From Azorhizobium oxalatiphilum (GTDB lineage Bacteria; Pseudomonadota; Alphaproteobacteria; Rhizobiales; Xanthobacteraceae): DNA of 64,000 nt. The stretch covers positions 1,703,743-1,767,742 of the forward strand of contig NZ_BMCT01000001.1 in NCBI RefSeq assembly GCF_014635325.1, read 5' to 3'. The position numbers were made by a program, and so were the translations under genes. A model generated the notes under the pieces. That model searched no databases and was not told where the DNA came from. It worked only from the letters and a program-made list of their open reading frames with translations. Numbering within the stretch: position 1 is the first letter of the stretch; each line of letters starts with the position of its first letter. Of this stretch, positions 40,605-50,914 are shown piece by piece.

Positions 40605-43553
40605 CTACTCGGCGGCCTGCGCCTTGCGCTTCTTCATGGGCCGTCGCGCCAGCACCTCGGCCAGATAGTGGCCGGTGTGGGAGCGCTTCTCCTTGGCGAT
40701 GGTCTCCGGTGGGCCGGCAACGAGAACCTCGCCGCCCCCATCGCCACCCTCAGGGCCCAGGTCGATGACCCAGTCCGAGGTCTTTATGACCTCCAGATTG
40801 TGCTCGATCACCGCGACCGTATTGCCCTGATCCACCAACTCATGCAGCACCTCCAGCAGCTTGGCCACATCGTGGAAGTGCAGGCCGGTGGTGGGTTCGT
40901 CTAGGATATAGAGCGTACGGCCGGTGGCCCGCTTCGACAGCTCCTTGGCGAGCTTCACGCGCTGCGCCTCGCCCCCCGAGAGCGTGGTCGCCTGCTGGCC
41001 CACCTTGATATAGCCGAGGCCGACACGGGCCAGCGTCTCCAGCTTGTCGCGCACGCTGGGCACCGCCTTGAAGAAGGCAGCACCCTCGTCCACCGTCATG
41101 TCCAGCACGTCGGCGATGGATTTCTCGCGGAACATGACCTCCAGCGTCTCGCGATTGTAGCGCTTGCCCTTGCAGACGTCGCAGGTGACGTAGACATCGG
41201 GGAGGAAGTGCATCTCGATCTTGATGACGCCGTCGCCCTGGCACGCCTCGCACCGCCCACCCTTCACGTTGAAGGAGAAGCGCCCGGCGCCATAGCCGCG
41301 GGCTTTTGCCTCCGGCAGGCCGGAGAACCACTCGCGGATGGGCGTGAACGCCCCCGTATAGGTCGCCGGGTTCGAACGCGGTGTGCGGCCGATGGGCGAC
41401 TGGTCGATGTCGATCACCTTGTCCAGATGCTCAAGCCCCTCTAGCCGGTCGAAGGGGGCGGGGGCGTCATGGGCATTGTTCAGCCGCCGCGCCACCGCCT
41501 TGTAGAGGGTGTCGATGAGCAGCGTGGACTTGCCGCCGCCCGAGACGCCCGTCACCGAGGTGAACAGGCCGAGCGGGATCTCCGCCGTCACATCCTTCAG
41601 ATTGTTGCCGCGCGCGCCCACCAGTTTAAGAGTCTTGCGTATGTTGGGCTTGCGGCGGGGCGGGGAAGCCACCGACAGTTCGCCGGTCAGATACTTGCCG
41701 GTGAGCGAATTGGGATCGGCGAGAATCTCCGGCGGGGTGCCCTGTGCCACGATGCGTCCACCATGGATGCCGGCGCCCGGACCCACATCCACCACATAGT
41801 CGGCCGCGAGGATGGCATCCTCGTCATGCTCCACCACGATCACCGTATTGCCGAGGTCGCGCAAGCGCTTCAGCGTCTCGAGCAAGCGTGTGTTGTCGCG
41901 CTGGTGGAGGCCGATGGAGGGCTCGTCCAGCACGTAGAGCACGCCGGACAAGCCCGAGCCGATCTGCGAGGCAAGGCGGATGCGCTGGCTCTCGCCGCCG
42001 GACAAGGTGCCGGAGGAGCGGCCGAGGGTCAGATATTCCAGCCCCACATCCATGAGGAAGCGCAGGCGATCGCGGATTTCCTTCAGGATGCGGACGGCGA
42101 TCTCGTTCTGCTTCTGGTTGAGGGCGTCCGGCAGGCTTTCGAACCACTGGCTCGCCCCGCGCACGGACAGTTCGCCCACCTGCCCGATGTGCTTGTCGGC
42201 CACCCGCACGGCGAGGGCCTCGGGCTTCAGGCGATAGCCGGCGCAGGTGGCGCAGGGCACGGTGGAGAAGTATTTCGAGATTTCCTCGCGCGCCCAGTCG
42301 CTCTCCGTCTCCCGCCAGCGGCGGTCAAGATTGCGCACGATGCCTTCGAAGGTCTTCTTCGTCTCATAGGCGCGCAGGCCGTCGTCATAGGAGAAGGCGA
42401 TCTCCTCTTCGCCGGAGCCAAACAGGATCACGTCCTGCGCTTTCTTCGGCAGGTCGGCGAAGGGCACGGTGAGCTTGAACTTGTAGTGCTTGGCGAGAGC
42501 TTCGAGCGTCTGGCCGTAATAAGGCGAGGTGCTCTTGGCCCAGGGCGCGATGGCACCCTGCTTGAGCGTGCGGGACTTGTCCGGAACCACGAGGTCCGGG
42601 TCGATGGTCTGCTCCACGCCAAGGCCGTCACAGGCCGGGCAGGCGCCGAAGGGATTGTTGAAGGAGAACAGGCGCGGCTCGATCTCCGGAATGGTGAAGC
42701 CGGAGACGGGGCAGGCGAACTTTTCCGAGAAGATGATGCGCTTCGGAGAGCCGTCCGCCTCCTTCTGGTCGGCGAATTCCAGCAGTGCGATGCCGTCTGC
42801 AAGGCCCAGCGCGGTCTCGAAACTGTCGGCGAGGCGGGCGGTGATATCGGCGCGCACCACCACGCGGTCCACCACCACGTCGATGTCGTGCTTCAGCTTC
42901 TTGTCCAGCGCCGGGGCTTCCGCGATCTCATGGAAGGCCCCGTCCACCTTCACGCGCTGGAACCCCTTCTTGAGGAATTCCGCCATCTCCTTGCGGTACT
43001 CGCCTTTGCGGCCGCGCACCACGGGGGCGAGGATATAGAGGCGCGAGCCTTCCGGCAGGGCCAGCGTGCGATCCACCATCTGCGAGACGGTCTGGCTCTC
43101 GATGGGCAGGCCGGTGGCGGGCGAATAGGGAATGCCCGCGCGCGCCCACAGGAGGCGCATGTAATCGTGGATCTCGGTGACGGTTCCGACCGTCGAGCGC
43201 GGATTCTTCGAGGTGGTCTTCTGCTCGATGGAGATGGCGGGGGACAGGCCGTCGATCTGGTCCACGTCCGGCTTCTGCATCATCTCCAGGAACTGGCGCG
43301 CGTAAGCCGAGAGGCTTTCCACATAGCGCCGCTGGCCTTCCGCATAGATGGTATCGAAGGCGAGCGAGGATTTTCCCGAGCCGGACAAGCCGGTGAATAC
43401 CACCAGGCTGTCGCGCGGGATGTCGAGATCCACATTCTTCAGATTGTGCTCGCGCGCGCCGCGTACGGACAGGGTGCGGGCATCGCGCCGCACTGCTACT
43501 GCGGCGGTGGCGCGAGAAGAGGCGGCACGGGAAGACGTCTTGCGGTCGCTCAT
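40605..43553 (-). CDS. uvrA: Excinuclease ABC subunit A
   Basis: A 982-residue damage-recognition ATPase of nucleotide excision repair. Two ABC ATPase cassettes are visible: Walker [10 protein letters not shown] near residue 55 and G-V-S-G-G-G-K-S-T near 680; two signature motifs (L-S-G-G-E-S-Q-R and L-S-G-G-E-A-Q-R); and zinc modules with C-P-A-C and C-x-x-C pairs. An N-terminal Ala/Ser/Arg-rich extension of about 20 residues precedes the [10 protein letters not shown] start. ATG 43553 was chosen at the start of this extension. It is divergent from ssb with LexA boxes between. Confidence 0.96.
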   Translation of the reverse strand: MSDRKTSSRAASSRATAAVAVRRDARTLSVRGAREHNLKNVDLDIPRDSLVVFTGLSGSGKSSLAFDTIYAEGQRRYVESLSAYARQFLEMMQKPDVDQIDGLSPAISIEQKTTSKNPRSTVGTVTEIHDYMRLLWARAGIPYSPATGLPIESQTVSQMVDRTLALPEGSRLYILAPVVRGRKGEYRKEMAEFLKKGFQRVKVDGAFHEIAEAPALDKKLKHDIDVVVDRVVVRADITARLADSFETALGLADGIALLEFADQKEADGSPKRIIFSEKFACPVSGFTIPEIEPRLFSFNNPFGACPACDGLGVEQTIDPDLVVPDKSRTLKQGAIAPWAKSTSPYYGQTLEALAKHYKFKLTVPFADLPKKAQDVILFGSGEEEIAFSYDDGLRAYETKKTFEGIVRNLDRRWRETESDWAREEISKYFSTVPCATCAGYRLKPEALAVRVADKHIGQVGELSVRGASQWFESLPDALNQKQNEIAVRILKEIRDRLRFLMDVGLEYLTLGRSSGTLSGGESQRIRLASQIGSGLSGVLYVLDEPSIGLHQRDNTRLLETLKRLRDLGNTVIVVEHDEDAILAADYVVDVGPGAGIHGGRIVAQGTPPEILADPNSLTGKYLTGELSVASPPRRKPNIRKTLKLVGARGNNLKDVTAEIPLGLFTSVTGVSGGGKSTLLIDTLYKAVARRLNNAHDAPAPFDRLEGLEHLDKVIDIDQSPIGRTPRSNPATYTGAFTPIREWFSGLPEAKARGYGAGRFSFNVKGGRCEACQGDGVIKIEMHFLPDVYVTCDVCKGKRYNRETLEVMFREKSIADVLDMTVDEGAAFFKAVPSVRDKLETLARVGLGYIKVGQQATTLSGGEAQRVKLAKELSKRATGRTLYILDEPTTGLHFHDVAKLLEVLHELVDQGNTVAVIEHNLEVIKTSDWVIDLGPEGGDGGGEVLVAGPPETIAKEKRSHTGHYLAEVLARRPMKKRKAQAAE

Positions 43554-43834
43554 GTGTCTCGAGCTTGGGCTGGCGGTCGGGGCCGCGGGAACGGGAACCG
43601 CTTCGGCCGGATCGACGCAGGAACGCGCGGTGCGGCGGAGCGGGCGGGAACAGATGTAACGGAATGCGAGGCTTGCGCGAAAGTTGAGCGGATGCCGGAC
43701 ATAGCGCCTGACCTGCCGCGCAGCCGGGCCTGCCGGGGATGGATCCGCCGACGGACAGGCGTGCAGCCCCGGCGTGCGGGGCCATGCGAGCATCCTTGGT
43801 CAGCAATGTAGGGCAGCAGGTGCATTGCAACAGG

Positions 43835-43849
43835 GAACGTAACAAGAAC
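43835..43849. promoter_or_regulatory. LexA box 1, uvrA-ssb intergenic region
   Basis: GAAC at 43835-43838, seven bases, GAAC at 43846-43849: a perfect alphaproteobacterial LexA operator, 282 bases upstream of uvrA. Confidence 0.8.
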
Positions 43850-43913
43850 GGGTGGGCTGGGCCAGTAAAAAAGCTTGATCCTCCATCTTGTGCAACGGTG
43901 CACGTCTGGTCTA

Positions 43914-43928
43914 GAACAAATTAGGAAC
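43914..43928. promoter_or_regulatory. LexA box 2, uvrA-ssb intergenic region
   Basis: GAAC at 43914-43917, seven bases, GAAC at 43925-43928. It is 79 bases from box 1 and 255 bases before ssb. Two perfect copies indicate SOS control of uvrA, ssb or both. Confidence 0.8.
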
Positions 43929-44182
43929 ATTTTGAAGCACGTGAATTTGGCAGCCGCGCGGGATACCGCGCGACGTTTCGGGGCACGCCATTTTCGTGGA
44001 CAACCCCGGCGTGCCCTCGCTTCCGGTGGCGGGGGCGCTAGGGTGCGCGGACGGGTGAGCGCTCGCCGGGTGGCCGAAGGCTGCCGCAGGGTGAGACCGC
44101 CGTTGGAGTATCGCCTGGGCGGGTCCTGTTCATGGACGTCGGGCGTTTGGACCTGAATTTACGGAATGAAGCGGAGATTTGA

Positions 44183-44797
44183 ATGGCCGGCAGCGTCAAC
44201 AAGGTGATCCTGGTCGGCAATCTCGGCCGGGATCCGGAAGTGCGTGCGTTCCAGAATGGCGGGCGGGTGTGCAATCTGCGCATCGCCACATCGGAGACCT
44301 GGCGCGACAAAGCGTCGGGCGAGCGCCGTGAGCGTACGGAATGGCACTCGGTCGCCATCTTCAATGAGAATCTGGTGGGTGTGGCCGAGCGTTTCCTGAA
44401 GAAGGGCTCCAAGGTCTACATCGAAGGCCAGTTGGAGACCCGCAAGGCGACCGACCAGAATGGTGGCGAACGCTATTTCACCGAAGTGGTGTTGCGCCCC
44501 TATCGTGGCGAACTGACCCTGCTCGATGGCCGTGGCGAAGGCGGCGGCGGTGGTGGTGGCGGCGACGACTTCGGTGGCGGCGGCGGTGGTTCTGACTTCG
44601 GCTCGTCCGGCCCCATGGGCGGCGGCGGTGGCGGCTACGGTGGTGGCGGCGGCGGTGGTTATGGCGGCGGCGGCGGTCGTTCCGGCGGCGGCGGCTACGG
44701 CGGTGGCGGTGGCGGAGGCCGTTCCGGCGGTGGTGGCGGCGGTGGCAGCGGCGGTGGTCGCCCGGCCGACGACATGGATGATGAGATCCCGTTCTGA
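44183..44797 (+). CDS. ssb: Single-stranded DNA-binding protein
   Basis: A 204-residue protein. Residues 1-110 are the OB-fold ([15 protein letters not shown] start, [15 protein letters not shown]). Residues 117-190 are a linker of almost pure Gly with scattered Tyr, Ser, Arg and Asp. It ends in D-D-M-D-D-E-I-P-F, the acidic tip that binds repair partners. It coats single-stranded DNA in replication, repair and recombination. Length exceeds E. coli SSB by about 26 residues because of the linker. Confidence 0.95.
   Translation: MAGSVNKVILVGNLGRDPEVRAFQNGGRVCNLRIATSETWRDKASGERRERTEWHSVAIFNENLVGVAERFLKKGSKVYIEGQLETRKATDQNGGERYFTEVVLRPYRGELTLLDGRGEGGGGGGGGDDFGGGGGGSDFGSSGPMGGGGGGYGGGGGGGYGGGGGRSGGGGYGGGGGGGRSGGGGGGGSGGGRPADDMDDEIPF
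44536..44765 (+). repeat. Low-complexity GGT/GGC coding repeat in ssb
   Basis: A run of glycine codons (GGTGGCGGC-type) interrupted by TAC/TAT, TCC and CGT codons, encoding the poly-Gly linker. Prone to length change by slippage. Confidence 0.85.
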
Positions 44798-44860
44798 GAT
44801 CTGGCGAGCCGCATTTGCGCTTGTGATAGGGCCGGTTTGATCCGCGCCTCGGGAATACGA

Positions 44861-44902
44861 ACTCCGCCTCGGCCATATCCGGCTGGGGCGGAGTTTCTTT
44901 TT
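44861..44902 (+). terminator. Intrinsic terminator after ssb
   Basis: ACTCCGCC (44861-44868) and GGCGGAGT (44887-44894) with an inner partial stem, followed by TTCTTTTT. Confidence 0.75.
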
Positions 44903-45367
44903 GGGGCCGCCGCGGTGGCTGGAACTCGTGAGGAGATGCCTCTCTCCACGCCGGGCAGAGGCGGTGCTCTCATCAGGGGGGACGGGCCGTCATCTATGGT
45001 GGGAACGGCAGGGGGAGGGGCAAAGAGCACGCCAGTGCCGCGCTGGGGGCGCGGCGTTTGTCATGCGCGTCAGGCATCGGCTGGGCGGGCAGGTCTCCTC
45101 TCCGTCCGTGAAGGGGCATGTGCCCGAGATCCGTTAGGCGAGCGGATATGCCCGGCCGCGAACTCGCGCGGGGGCTTTGGTGATGATGTCGGAAGCCTGC
45201 GATGGCGCGCTCATGCAGATATATGCGCCGCAATACCTAGATGTGCGACCATGCCGCTTCGGCATATCTCTCCATTGATTTTCGGTCTTTGTCATCGACA
45301 GTAGGCGCTGACAGAATTCCTCGACGGCAAGTCGCTCGCCAAGGGCGCGCGACAGGGGAGGAGTTCG
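44903..45367. other. Intergenic region between ssb and the TctC-type gene
   Basis: About 465 bases. ORFs here read as Arg/Gly-rich shadows without sites. A weak hairpin lies at 45037-45055. The promoter of the downstream gene should be near 45200-45340. Confidence 0.4.
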
Positions 45368-46339
45368 ATGAAAATATTGATCAGAAGCGCAATAACTGCT
45401 GCCGCCGTGCTGCTTCCACTCAGCGCCTTTGCCGACAGCTCCTACCCGAACCGCGCCGTCAAGATGGTTGTACCCTTCGCGCCGGGCGGCCCGGCCGATG
45501 CGATCGCGCGCACTGTCGGCGAGAAGATGACGACCCTGATGGGGCAGCCCGTTGTTATCGACAATCGCCCCGGCGCCGGCGGCGTAACCGGCATGAAGGC
45601 GGTGGCGAAGTCGCCCGCCGATGGCTACACCTTCGGCATCGGCTCCGCAGGCGCACTGGCCATCAGTGTCAGCCTCCAGCCGGATCCGACCTATGATCCA
45701 CGTAAGGACCTCAAGGCCCTGTCGCTCGCGGCCAATGTGCCGGAGCTGTTCGTGGTCAATCCCAACGTACCGGCGAAGACGCTGGCGGAATTCATCGCGC
45801 TCGCCAAGGCAAAACCCGGTTCGCTCACCGTTGCCTCTTCCGGCGCGGGCAGCATGCCGCATCTGGCGGCGGAACTGTTGCAGCAATATGCGGGCATCAA
45901 GCTCGTGCACGTGCCGTATCGTGGCGCCGCTCCGGCAGTGACGGATCTGCTGGGCGGCCAGGTGGATGCCATGTTCATGGACATCGCCGTTCTGCTTCCT
46001 CATGTGCAGAGCGGCAAGATCCGCGCGCTGGCCATCGGGAGCACCAAGCGCTCCGAAATGCTGCCCGATCTGCCCACCACGGTGGAACTCGGCTATCCGC
46101 AGGTGCTGGCGGATAACTGGTATGGGGTTATCGCTCCCAATGATCTGCCGCAGCCGGTGCAGGATAAGCTGCATGCGGCGCTGATCGAGACCCTGAACAT
46201 GCCGGACGTAAAAGCCAAGCTGGGTCTTCAGGGCGCGGTTGCCGAAGGCACCAGCCCCGCTGCCTTTGCGGACTTTCTGGCCAAGGACATCGACAAATGG
46301 GCCGCCGTTGTGAAAGGCGCGAACATCAAGCCGGAGTGA
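45368..46339 (+). CDS. TctC/Bug-type periplasmic solute-binding protein
   Basis: A 323-residue protein with a Sec signal peptide (residues 1-22, ending S-A-F-A-D). The mature part carries the Bug family pattern Y-P-N-R-A-V-K-M-V-V-P-F-A-P-G-G-P-A-D near the start and V-P-Y-R-G-A-A-P-A-V-T-D-L near residue 183. Such receptors bind carboxylates or other small organic acids for tripartite transport. No TctA/TctB membrane genes are adjacent, as is common for orphan Bug proteins. AGGGGAGGAG precedes ATG 45368. It may serve the catabolic operon that follows. Confidence 0.88.
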   Translation: MKILIRSAITAAAVLLPLSAFADSSYPNRAVKMVVPFAPGGPADAIARTVGEKMTTLMGQPVVIDNRPGAGGVTGMKAVAKSPADGYTFGIGSAGALAISVSLQPDPTYDPRKDLKALSLAANVPELFVVNPNVPAKTLAEFIALAKAKPGSLTVASSGAGSMPHLAAELLQQYAGIKLVHVPYRGAAPAVTDLLGGQVDAMFMDIAVLLPHVQSGKIRALAIGSTKRSEMLPDLPTTVELGYPQVLADNWYGVIAPNDLPQPVQDKLHAALIETLNMPDVKAKLGLQGAVAEGTSPAAFADFLAKDIDKWAAVVKGANIKPE

Positions 46340-46386
46340 GATCGGCCATTCGTCGCTGACAGTCGGCGTAATCCGCTCAAAAGACA

Positions 46387-46418
46387 TCCCGGCCACCGTG
46401 AGGGGCCGGGATTATTTG
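46387..46418. terminator. Intrinsic terminator after the TctC-type gene
   Basis: TCCCGGCC (46387-46394) and GGCCGGGA (46404-46411) followed by TTATTTG. The stem also serves the convergent chemoreceptor gene side. Confidence 0.65.
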
Positions 46419-46457
46419 TGGCCCATCGCCCCCCACCCAAGGCGAGGGGCGCCGTGA

Positions 46458-48551
46458 TCAGGCGGCGCGGATGGTGCCCAGGAAACGCTGCATCTGCGTC
46501 TCCAACTGCCGGGCCTGTTCCGACAGGGTGGAGGACGCATCTAGGACGCGGCCGGCAGCCGTGCCGGTTTCGTCGGCGGTGCGGGCCACGTCGGCGATAT
46601 GCCCCGTCACCGTATTGGTGCCGGTGGCAGCCTGCTCCACGTTGCGCACGATCTCCCGCGTGGCGACGCCTTGCTGCTCTACGGCGGCCGAAATGCCGGT
46701 AGCCACGTCACTCATCTGCTGGATCTGCCCGCTGACGCCCTCGATAACCTGCACCGCCTGACTTGTGGTGCGCTGGATCGCGCTGATCTGCGCCTCGATT
46801 TCCTCGGTCGCCTTGCCGGTCTGGCTGGCAAGCTCCTTCACTTCGGAGGCCACCACGGCGAAGCCCTTGCCGGCATCTCCGGCGCGCGCCGCTTCGATGG
46901 TGGCGTTGAGCGCCAGAAGATTGGTCTGGGCAGCGATGTTCGAGATAAGCACGATGAAATCGCCGATGCGGGTGGCCGCCTGGGCGAGCTCGCGGATGAC
47001 TGCGCCTGTCTTGGCCGCCTCCGACACCGCGTTGGCGGACAGCATCGCCGACTGCTCCACCTGACGGGCGATCTCGTCCACGGAAGTTCCCAGTTCCTCC
47101 GCGGAAGAGGCGACCATCACCACATTGGTGGAGGCCTGCTCCGCAGCCGCGGCTACGGCGGTGGAGCGGGAAGAGGTTTCCCGTGCCGCCGTGCTCATGG
47201 TTTGCGCGGTCTGGTGCAGAGTGCCGGAGGAGGTCGATACGCTGCGGATGATGCCGCCAACGGCCTGCTCGAAATCGTCGGCGAGCGCCTGCATGGCGCG
47301 CTGACGTTCCGCCTCGGCGCGCTGGCGCGTGTCCTCATTCTCCAGCTCCAGCTGGGCATTGCGCGCCATTTGCTCTCGGAACACGAGAACTGCCTGCGTC
47401 ATGGCACCGACTTCATCGCTGCGGCCGGTGTCCGGGATGGCGACGGAGAGGTCGCCTGCGGCCAGCCGCTTCATGCCGTCAGTAAGCCGCACGAGGGGGC
47501 GGGATACACGGCGCGCCACCACGAGGATCATGGCAATGCCGATCGCTGCGGCCAGAACCAGCAGGGCGATCTGGATGAGCATTGCCTGATAGGCGGTGTC
47601 CTGCCGCGCAATGGCGTGCTGCTCGGCGGCGTCGAGCGCCGTTTGCGCAACGGCCTGGAAGTAGGCGAGCTTGGACACTGCGAGCGGGATCCACTGCTCG
47701 GCGGTGATGCCTGGCGGTGTGCCGGCGATCAGCGCCTTCAAGGTGTTGAGCCGCAGGTCCAGAAAGGTGGGATTGAAGAACTCCCGCTTGGCGGCATCGA
47801 TCCGCGTCGTCAGTTCGGAGGGCAGGTCGAAGCTGGCGGCGAAGTCAGTGAGAACCGCCCAGGTGGTTTCGATCTGGCTGGTCAGCGCGGTGTAGCGGAT
47901 CATCGGCTCCTTGACGAGCGGACGGCCGGCCAAAGGATTGGACACCAGAAGGGCAGTGTCGCCGGCCGCGTTGCGGGTCGACCAGGCCAGTTGCTTGATC
48001 TGCAGCAGTTGATCGACATAGGCGTCCTGCAGCTTCACGGATTTCAGCAATTCCGCAGAGATACGATCCAGCAGATCCAGAAGCGCCTGCGTGTCCTTGC
48101 CATATTCAGTCACCAGATCCGCACGGCGCTCGGCCTTCGGTCGGGCGAGGGCGGCCGTCGTCTCCTTATGCAGCGCCTCGAGCCGATCCACTGAACGCTG
48201 GAGGTCCGTGGTGAGTGCCGCCTGCCCCGGAAGGTCAAGCGAGCGGAGCCCGGCAATGCTCGCATGGAGCGCCGGCAGCTCGGCTTTCCGTGATGTCTCC
48301 AGTTGCGGCGTGAGGGTAGTGAATATGCGATCAGCGGGGAGGTCACGCAGTGCCGCTGCGCGATCGAGGCGCAGATTGTGCAGCGAAGTGAAGACATCCT
48401 GCGAGACGCGGGTGACATCCGCGATGCGGGCGGCAATTTGATAGGTGCGCGCGGACTCCCAGGCACCCGTCGCCAAAACGGTCACGAGGCCGGTTGCGAG
48501 CAGGGCTATGACGGACGTGAGAAGGGCTCTTACGGAGATACGTTTGAACAT
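46458..48551 (-). CDS. Methyl-accepting chemotaxis protein with helical-bundle sensor
   Basis: A 697-residue receptor. A first membrane segment is at about residues 8-30; the periplasmic part (about 35-320) is all-helical and rich in Leu, Arg and Asp, consistent with a helical-bundle ligand sensor. A second membrane segment is at about 335-355. A HAMP domain follows ([12 protein letters not shown]), then a long signalling coiled coil with the core [20 protein letters not shown] 48551 was chosen just before the first segment. It lies 99 bases downstream of the amidohydrolase gene in the same direction and may be cotranscribed with the catabolic operon. Confidence 0.9.
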   Translation of the reverse strand: MFKRISVRALLTSVIALLATGLVTVLATGAWESARTYQIAARIADVTRVSQDVFTSLHNLRLDRAAALRDLPADRIFTTLTPQLETSRKAELPALHASIAGLRSLDLPGQAALTTDLQRSVDRLEALHKETTAALARPKAERRADLVTEYGKDTQALLDLLDRISAELLKSVKLQDAYVDQLLQIKQLAWSTRNAAGDTALLVSNPLAGRPLVKEPMIRYTALTSQIETTWAVLTDFAASFDLPSELTTRIDAAKREFFNPTFLDLRLNTLKALIAGTPPGITAEQWIPLAVSKLAYFQAVAQTALDAAEQHAIARQDTAYQAMLIQIALLVLAAAIGIAMILVVARRVSRPLVRLTDGMKRLAAGDLSVAIPDTGRSDEVGAMTQAVLVFREQMARNAQLELENEDTRQRAEAERQRAMQALADDFEQAVGGIIRSVSTSSGTLHQTAQTMSTAARETSSRSTAVAAAAEQASTNVVMVASSAEELGTSVDEIARQVEQSAMLSANAVSEAAKTGAVIRELAQAATRIGDFIVLISNIAAQTNLLALNATIEAARAGDAGKGFAVVASEVKELASQTGKATEEIEAQISAIQRTTSQAVQVIEGVSGQIQQMSDVATGISAAVEQQGVATREIVRNVEQAATGTNTVTGHIADVARTADETGTAAGRVLDASSTLSEQARQLETQMQRFLGTIRAA

Positions 48552-48650
48552 AACCGAGTTCCGATCACGAATGGCGGGGGAGGGCGGCCTTCGCGTGTCG
48601 CCGCCCTCAATCAAAGGCAGATTTTGAGAGATTGCTCAGCTTACCAATTT

Positions 48651-49553
48651 TCAGTCTCGCGATGCTTCATTGCTTGAAGCTGGATATCTGAAGACTTCGG
48701 CTGGATTCTTGACCATCAGGAGGTACTTGATAGCTGTGGTGGTTGCCACAGTATCGATCCAGTCTACCAAAGTACCGTCGTTAGGCATTGCGGCGGACAG
48801 ATTCACGTGCGGCCAGTCGCTGCCCCACAGCATGCGTTCGGGCGCGTGGTTCAATAGCGCACGCGCATAGCCGGACACGTCCGCATAAGGCGAGCCGGCT
48901 TTCGACAGGCGATCGGCACCGGAAAGCTTCACCCACACCCGCCCGGTATCAATGAGACGGAAGAGCGCTTCGCGGATCGGAGCAAGATCGGCGGCGATGT
49001 CGGGGCGTGCCATGTGATCGATGATCACCGGCGTAGGCAGCGTCGCGATGAAGTCGGCATAGGTCGCGATGTCCGTTCCCGCCACATGGATGGCGGTGTG
49101 CCAGCCCAGCGGAGCCACGCGCTTTGCCGTTGCGGCAACGGCCTCCAGATCCGGCGTGCCGCCGAGATGCGAGAGAAAGCTGAAACGCGTGCCACATATG
49201 CCGGCCGCATCGAAGCTCCGGATGTCGGCATCGGTCGTCGCAGGCCGCACCAGCGCCACGCCGCGATAGCGATCGGGCGCGTGTGCCAGAGCATCCAGCA
49301 GCGGGCGATGATCGAGGCCATGGCCCTGGCTCTGCACGATCACAGCACGGGAGAAGCCCATACGGTCGTGCAGCGCGCGGAGCGCGGTCTCCGGTGCCTC
49401 GGAGGGCGTGAAGCTGCGATCGTCCGGCGGCGGAAAGCGCTCAAAGGGACCGAAGATGTGGCAATGGCTGTCGCAGGCGCCGGCCGGTGGACGCTGTGCG
49501 GGCGGATGCGGATCTGCAAGCGGCGGCGGGCAGGGGATGATGCTGACGGCCAT
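48651..49553 (-). CDS. Amidohydrolase-2 family protein (lactone hydrolase-like)
   Basis: A 300-residue TIM-barrel hydrolase. The metal-binding D-S-H-C-H motif is at about residues 28-32. A V-Q-S-Q-G-H-G motif, I-H-V-A at about 154-157, I-I-D-H-M-A at about 175-180, and the W-G-S-D-W-P-H-V catalytic Asp motif at about 243-250 follow. The pattern is that of the 2-pyrone-4,6-dicarboxylate hydrolase (LigI) and sulfomuconolactone hydrolase group, which open lactones in aromatic catabolism. It starts 1 base after the SDR gene and is the last enzyme of the operon. Substrate not assignable. Confidence 0.8.
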   Translation of the reverse strand: MAVSIIPCPPPLADPHPPAQRPPAGACDSHCHIFGPFERFPPPDDRSFTPSEAPETALRALHDRMGFSRAVIVQSQGHGLDHRPLLDALAHAPDRYRGVALVRPATTDADIRSFDAAGICGTRFSFLSHLGGTPDLEAVAATAKRVAPLGWHTAIHVAGTDIATYADFIATLPTPVIIDHMARPDIAADLAPIREALFRLIDTGRVWVKLSGADRLSKAGSPYADVSGYARALLNHAPERMLWGSDWPHVNLSAAMPNDGTLVDWIDTVATTTAIKYLLMVKNPAEVFRYPASSNEASRD

Positions 49554-49554
49554 G

Positions 49555-50355
49555 TCAATCGCACCTCACGCTCATGCCGCCGTCGACGACGATCTCGGTT
49601 CCGGTGATGAAGCGGGCTTCGTCCGAGGCAAGGAAAAGGGCGGCAGCGGCGGTGTCGCGGCCGTCCCCCATGAAACCGAGGGGAATGCGGGCGAGGCGGG
49701 TCTTGAGCAGGGCATCAACGTCACCGCCCGAGCGCTGCCCGGCAAGGCGCGCCTCCACCATGGGCGTGTGCATCTGGCCCGGCACGACGGTATTCACGCG
49801 GATGTTGCGCTTGGCATACTGCACCGCGACCACGCGCGAGAACTGGATTACGCCGGCCTTCGAGGAGGCGTATCCCACCTGTGCGGCGCCGGTCCAGCGG
49901 ATGCCGGACGTGGAAGCGGTGTTGACGACGGCACCACCACCCTGTGCCTCCATCACCGGCAGCACATGCTTGCAGGTAAGGTAGACGCTCTTGAGATTGT
50001 AGTCGATCTGCCGGTCCCACTGATCCTCGGCAAGTTCCACCGGGCCGCCGGCGGCGGAACCACCCACGTTGTTGATCAGGATGTCGGCTCGCCCGAAGGT
50101 GGAGACGCAGGCAGCCACCATGTCGGCCACCGCCGCGCTGTCTGTGACGTCGCAGGAGAAGGGCTCTACGGTTCCGCCCTCGGCGCGCACGCGGTCAAGC
50201 GTTTCGTCCATGCTGTCGCGGTTCTTGTCCACCGCGAACACTTTTGCGCCCTCGCGGGCGAACATCACGGCCGCTGCGCGCCCGTTGCCCCAGCCGGGAC
50301 CGACACAGCCGGCTCCGGTGATGATGGCGACCTTGTTGTCCAGTCGTCCGGCCAT
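49555..50355 (-). CDS. Short-chain dehydrogenase/reductase (SDR)
   Basis: A 266-residue SDR with the cofactor motif G-A-G-C-V-G-P-G-W-G (an expanded T-G-x-x-x-G-x-G), N-N-V-G-G, the N-T-A-S-T-S-G strand with catalytic Ser, Y-A-S-S-K with catalytic Tyr and Lys, and the V-V-P-G-Q-M-H-T-P motif. The C-terminus is I-T-G-T-E-I-V-V-D-G-G. It should oxidise an alcohol or reduce a ketone in the pathway encoded by the operon. Confidence 0.87.
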   Translation of the reverse strand: MAGRLDNKVAIITGAGCVGPGWGNGRAAAVMFAREGAKVFAVDKNRDSMDETLDRVRAEGGTVEPFSCDVTDSAAVADMVAACVSTFGRADILINNVGGSAAGGPVELAEDQWDRQIDYNLKSVYLTCKHVLPVMEAQGGGAVVNTASTSGIRWTGAAQVGYASSKAGVIQFSRVVAVQYAKRNIRVNTVVPGQMHTPMVEARLAGQRSGGDVDALLKTRLARIPLGFMGDGRDTAAAALFLASDEARFITGTEIVVDGGMSVRCD

Positions 50356-50371
50356 GGCGTTGCCTCACACG

Positions 50372-50914
50372 TCAAAGAGGAGACGTTTCGCCATCGGGCA
50401 GGCCAATGTCGAACACGTTCAGGGTGAAGGCCACCATCGTGTAGTAGCCAAGGACGCCCACCAGATCGACGACGCCTCTCTCTCCGAGGGCGCGCGTGGC
50501 GCGGGCATAGAGCGCATCGGTGGCGCGGCCGCTTTCCATAACTGAGCGGCTGAAGTCATAGACCGCACGCGCGGCCTCGCTTTCGAGGGGCGGTGTCTCG
50601 CGACTGGCGATGGCGGCGAGCACCTGCGGGGATAGTCCCGCTTTCAGGCCCTCGCGGGCGTGGGCGTACCATTCGAAATGGGCGGTCCAGTGCCGGGCCA
50701 CCACGAGGATGGCGAGCTCCGACAGGTCCGGCGACAGGCTGGTGTCATAGCGCACGAAGGCTCCCAGATGCTGGGCGCGCCGGCCCAGTTCCGGGCTGTG
50801 CAACCACGCTCTCAAGGGCGCGGGCACATGGCCGCGTTTGCCGGAAACGGCTTCTTCCGCCACCGCGCGCTGGTCTGGTGACATTTCCTCCAGGGACAGG
50901 TCCTTGATCCTCAT
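50372..50914 (-). CDS. Carboxymuconolactone decarboxylase/AhpD-like family protein
   Basis: A 180-residue helical protein. It has R-x-W-L-H-S-P-E-L, L-S-E-L-A-I-L-V-V-A-R-H-W, and E-W-Y-A-H-A-R-E-G, matching the CMD/AhpD fold and its H-x-x-x-A motif. The C-x-x-C pair of true AhpD peroxidases is absent; V-V-A-R-H-W-T-A replaces it. So it is more like CMD-type decarboxylases or their uncharacterised relatives. It overlaps the upstream hydrolase by 4 bases; ATG 50914 was chosen for this reason over a much longer frame. Confidence 0.82.
   Translation of the reverse strand: MRIKDLSLEEMSPDQRAVAEEAVSGKRGHVPAPLRAWLHSPELGRRAQHLGAFVRYDTSLSPDLSELAILVVARHWTAHFEWYAHAREGLKAGLSPQVLAAIASRETPPLESEAARAVYDFSRSVMESGRATDALYARATRALGERGVVDLVGVLGYYTMVAFTLNVFDIGLPDGETSPL

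Noticed and set aside
41469-43811. 780-residue ORF on the plus strand
   Set aside because: Antisense of uvrA. Every conserved UvrA motif is on the minus strand, and the plus frame has no family features.
44536-44765. Repeated GGTGGCGGC units considered as a CRISPR-like or other DNA repeat
   Set aside because: The repeats are in frame within ssb, have no unique spacers, and encode the known Gly-rich linker.
46599-48194. 531-residue ORF on the plus strand
   Set aside because: Antisense of the chemoreceptor gene; His/Arg/Gly-rich composition marks it as a shadow.
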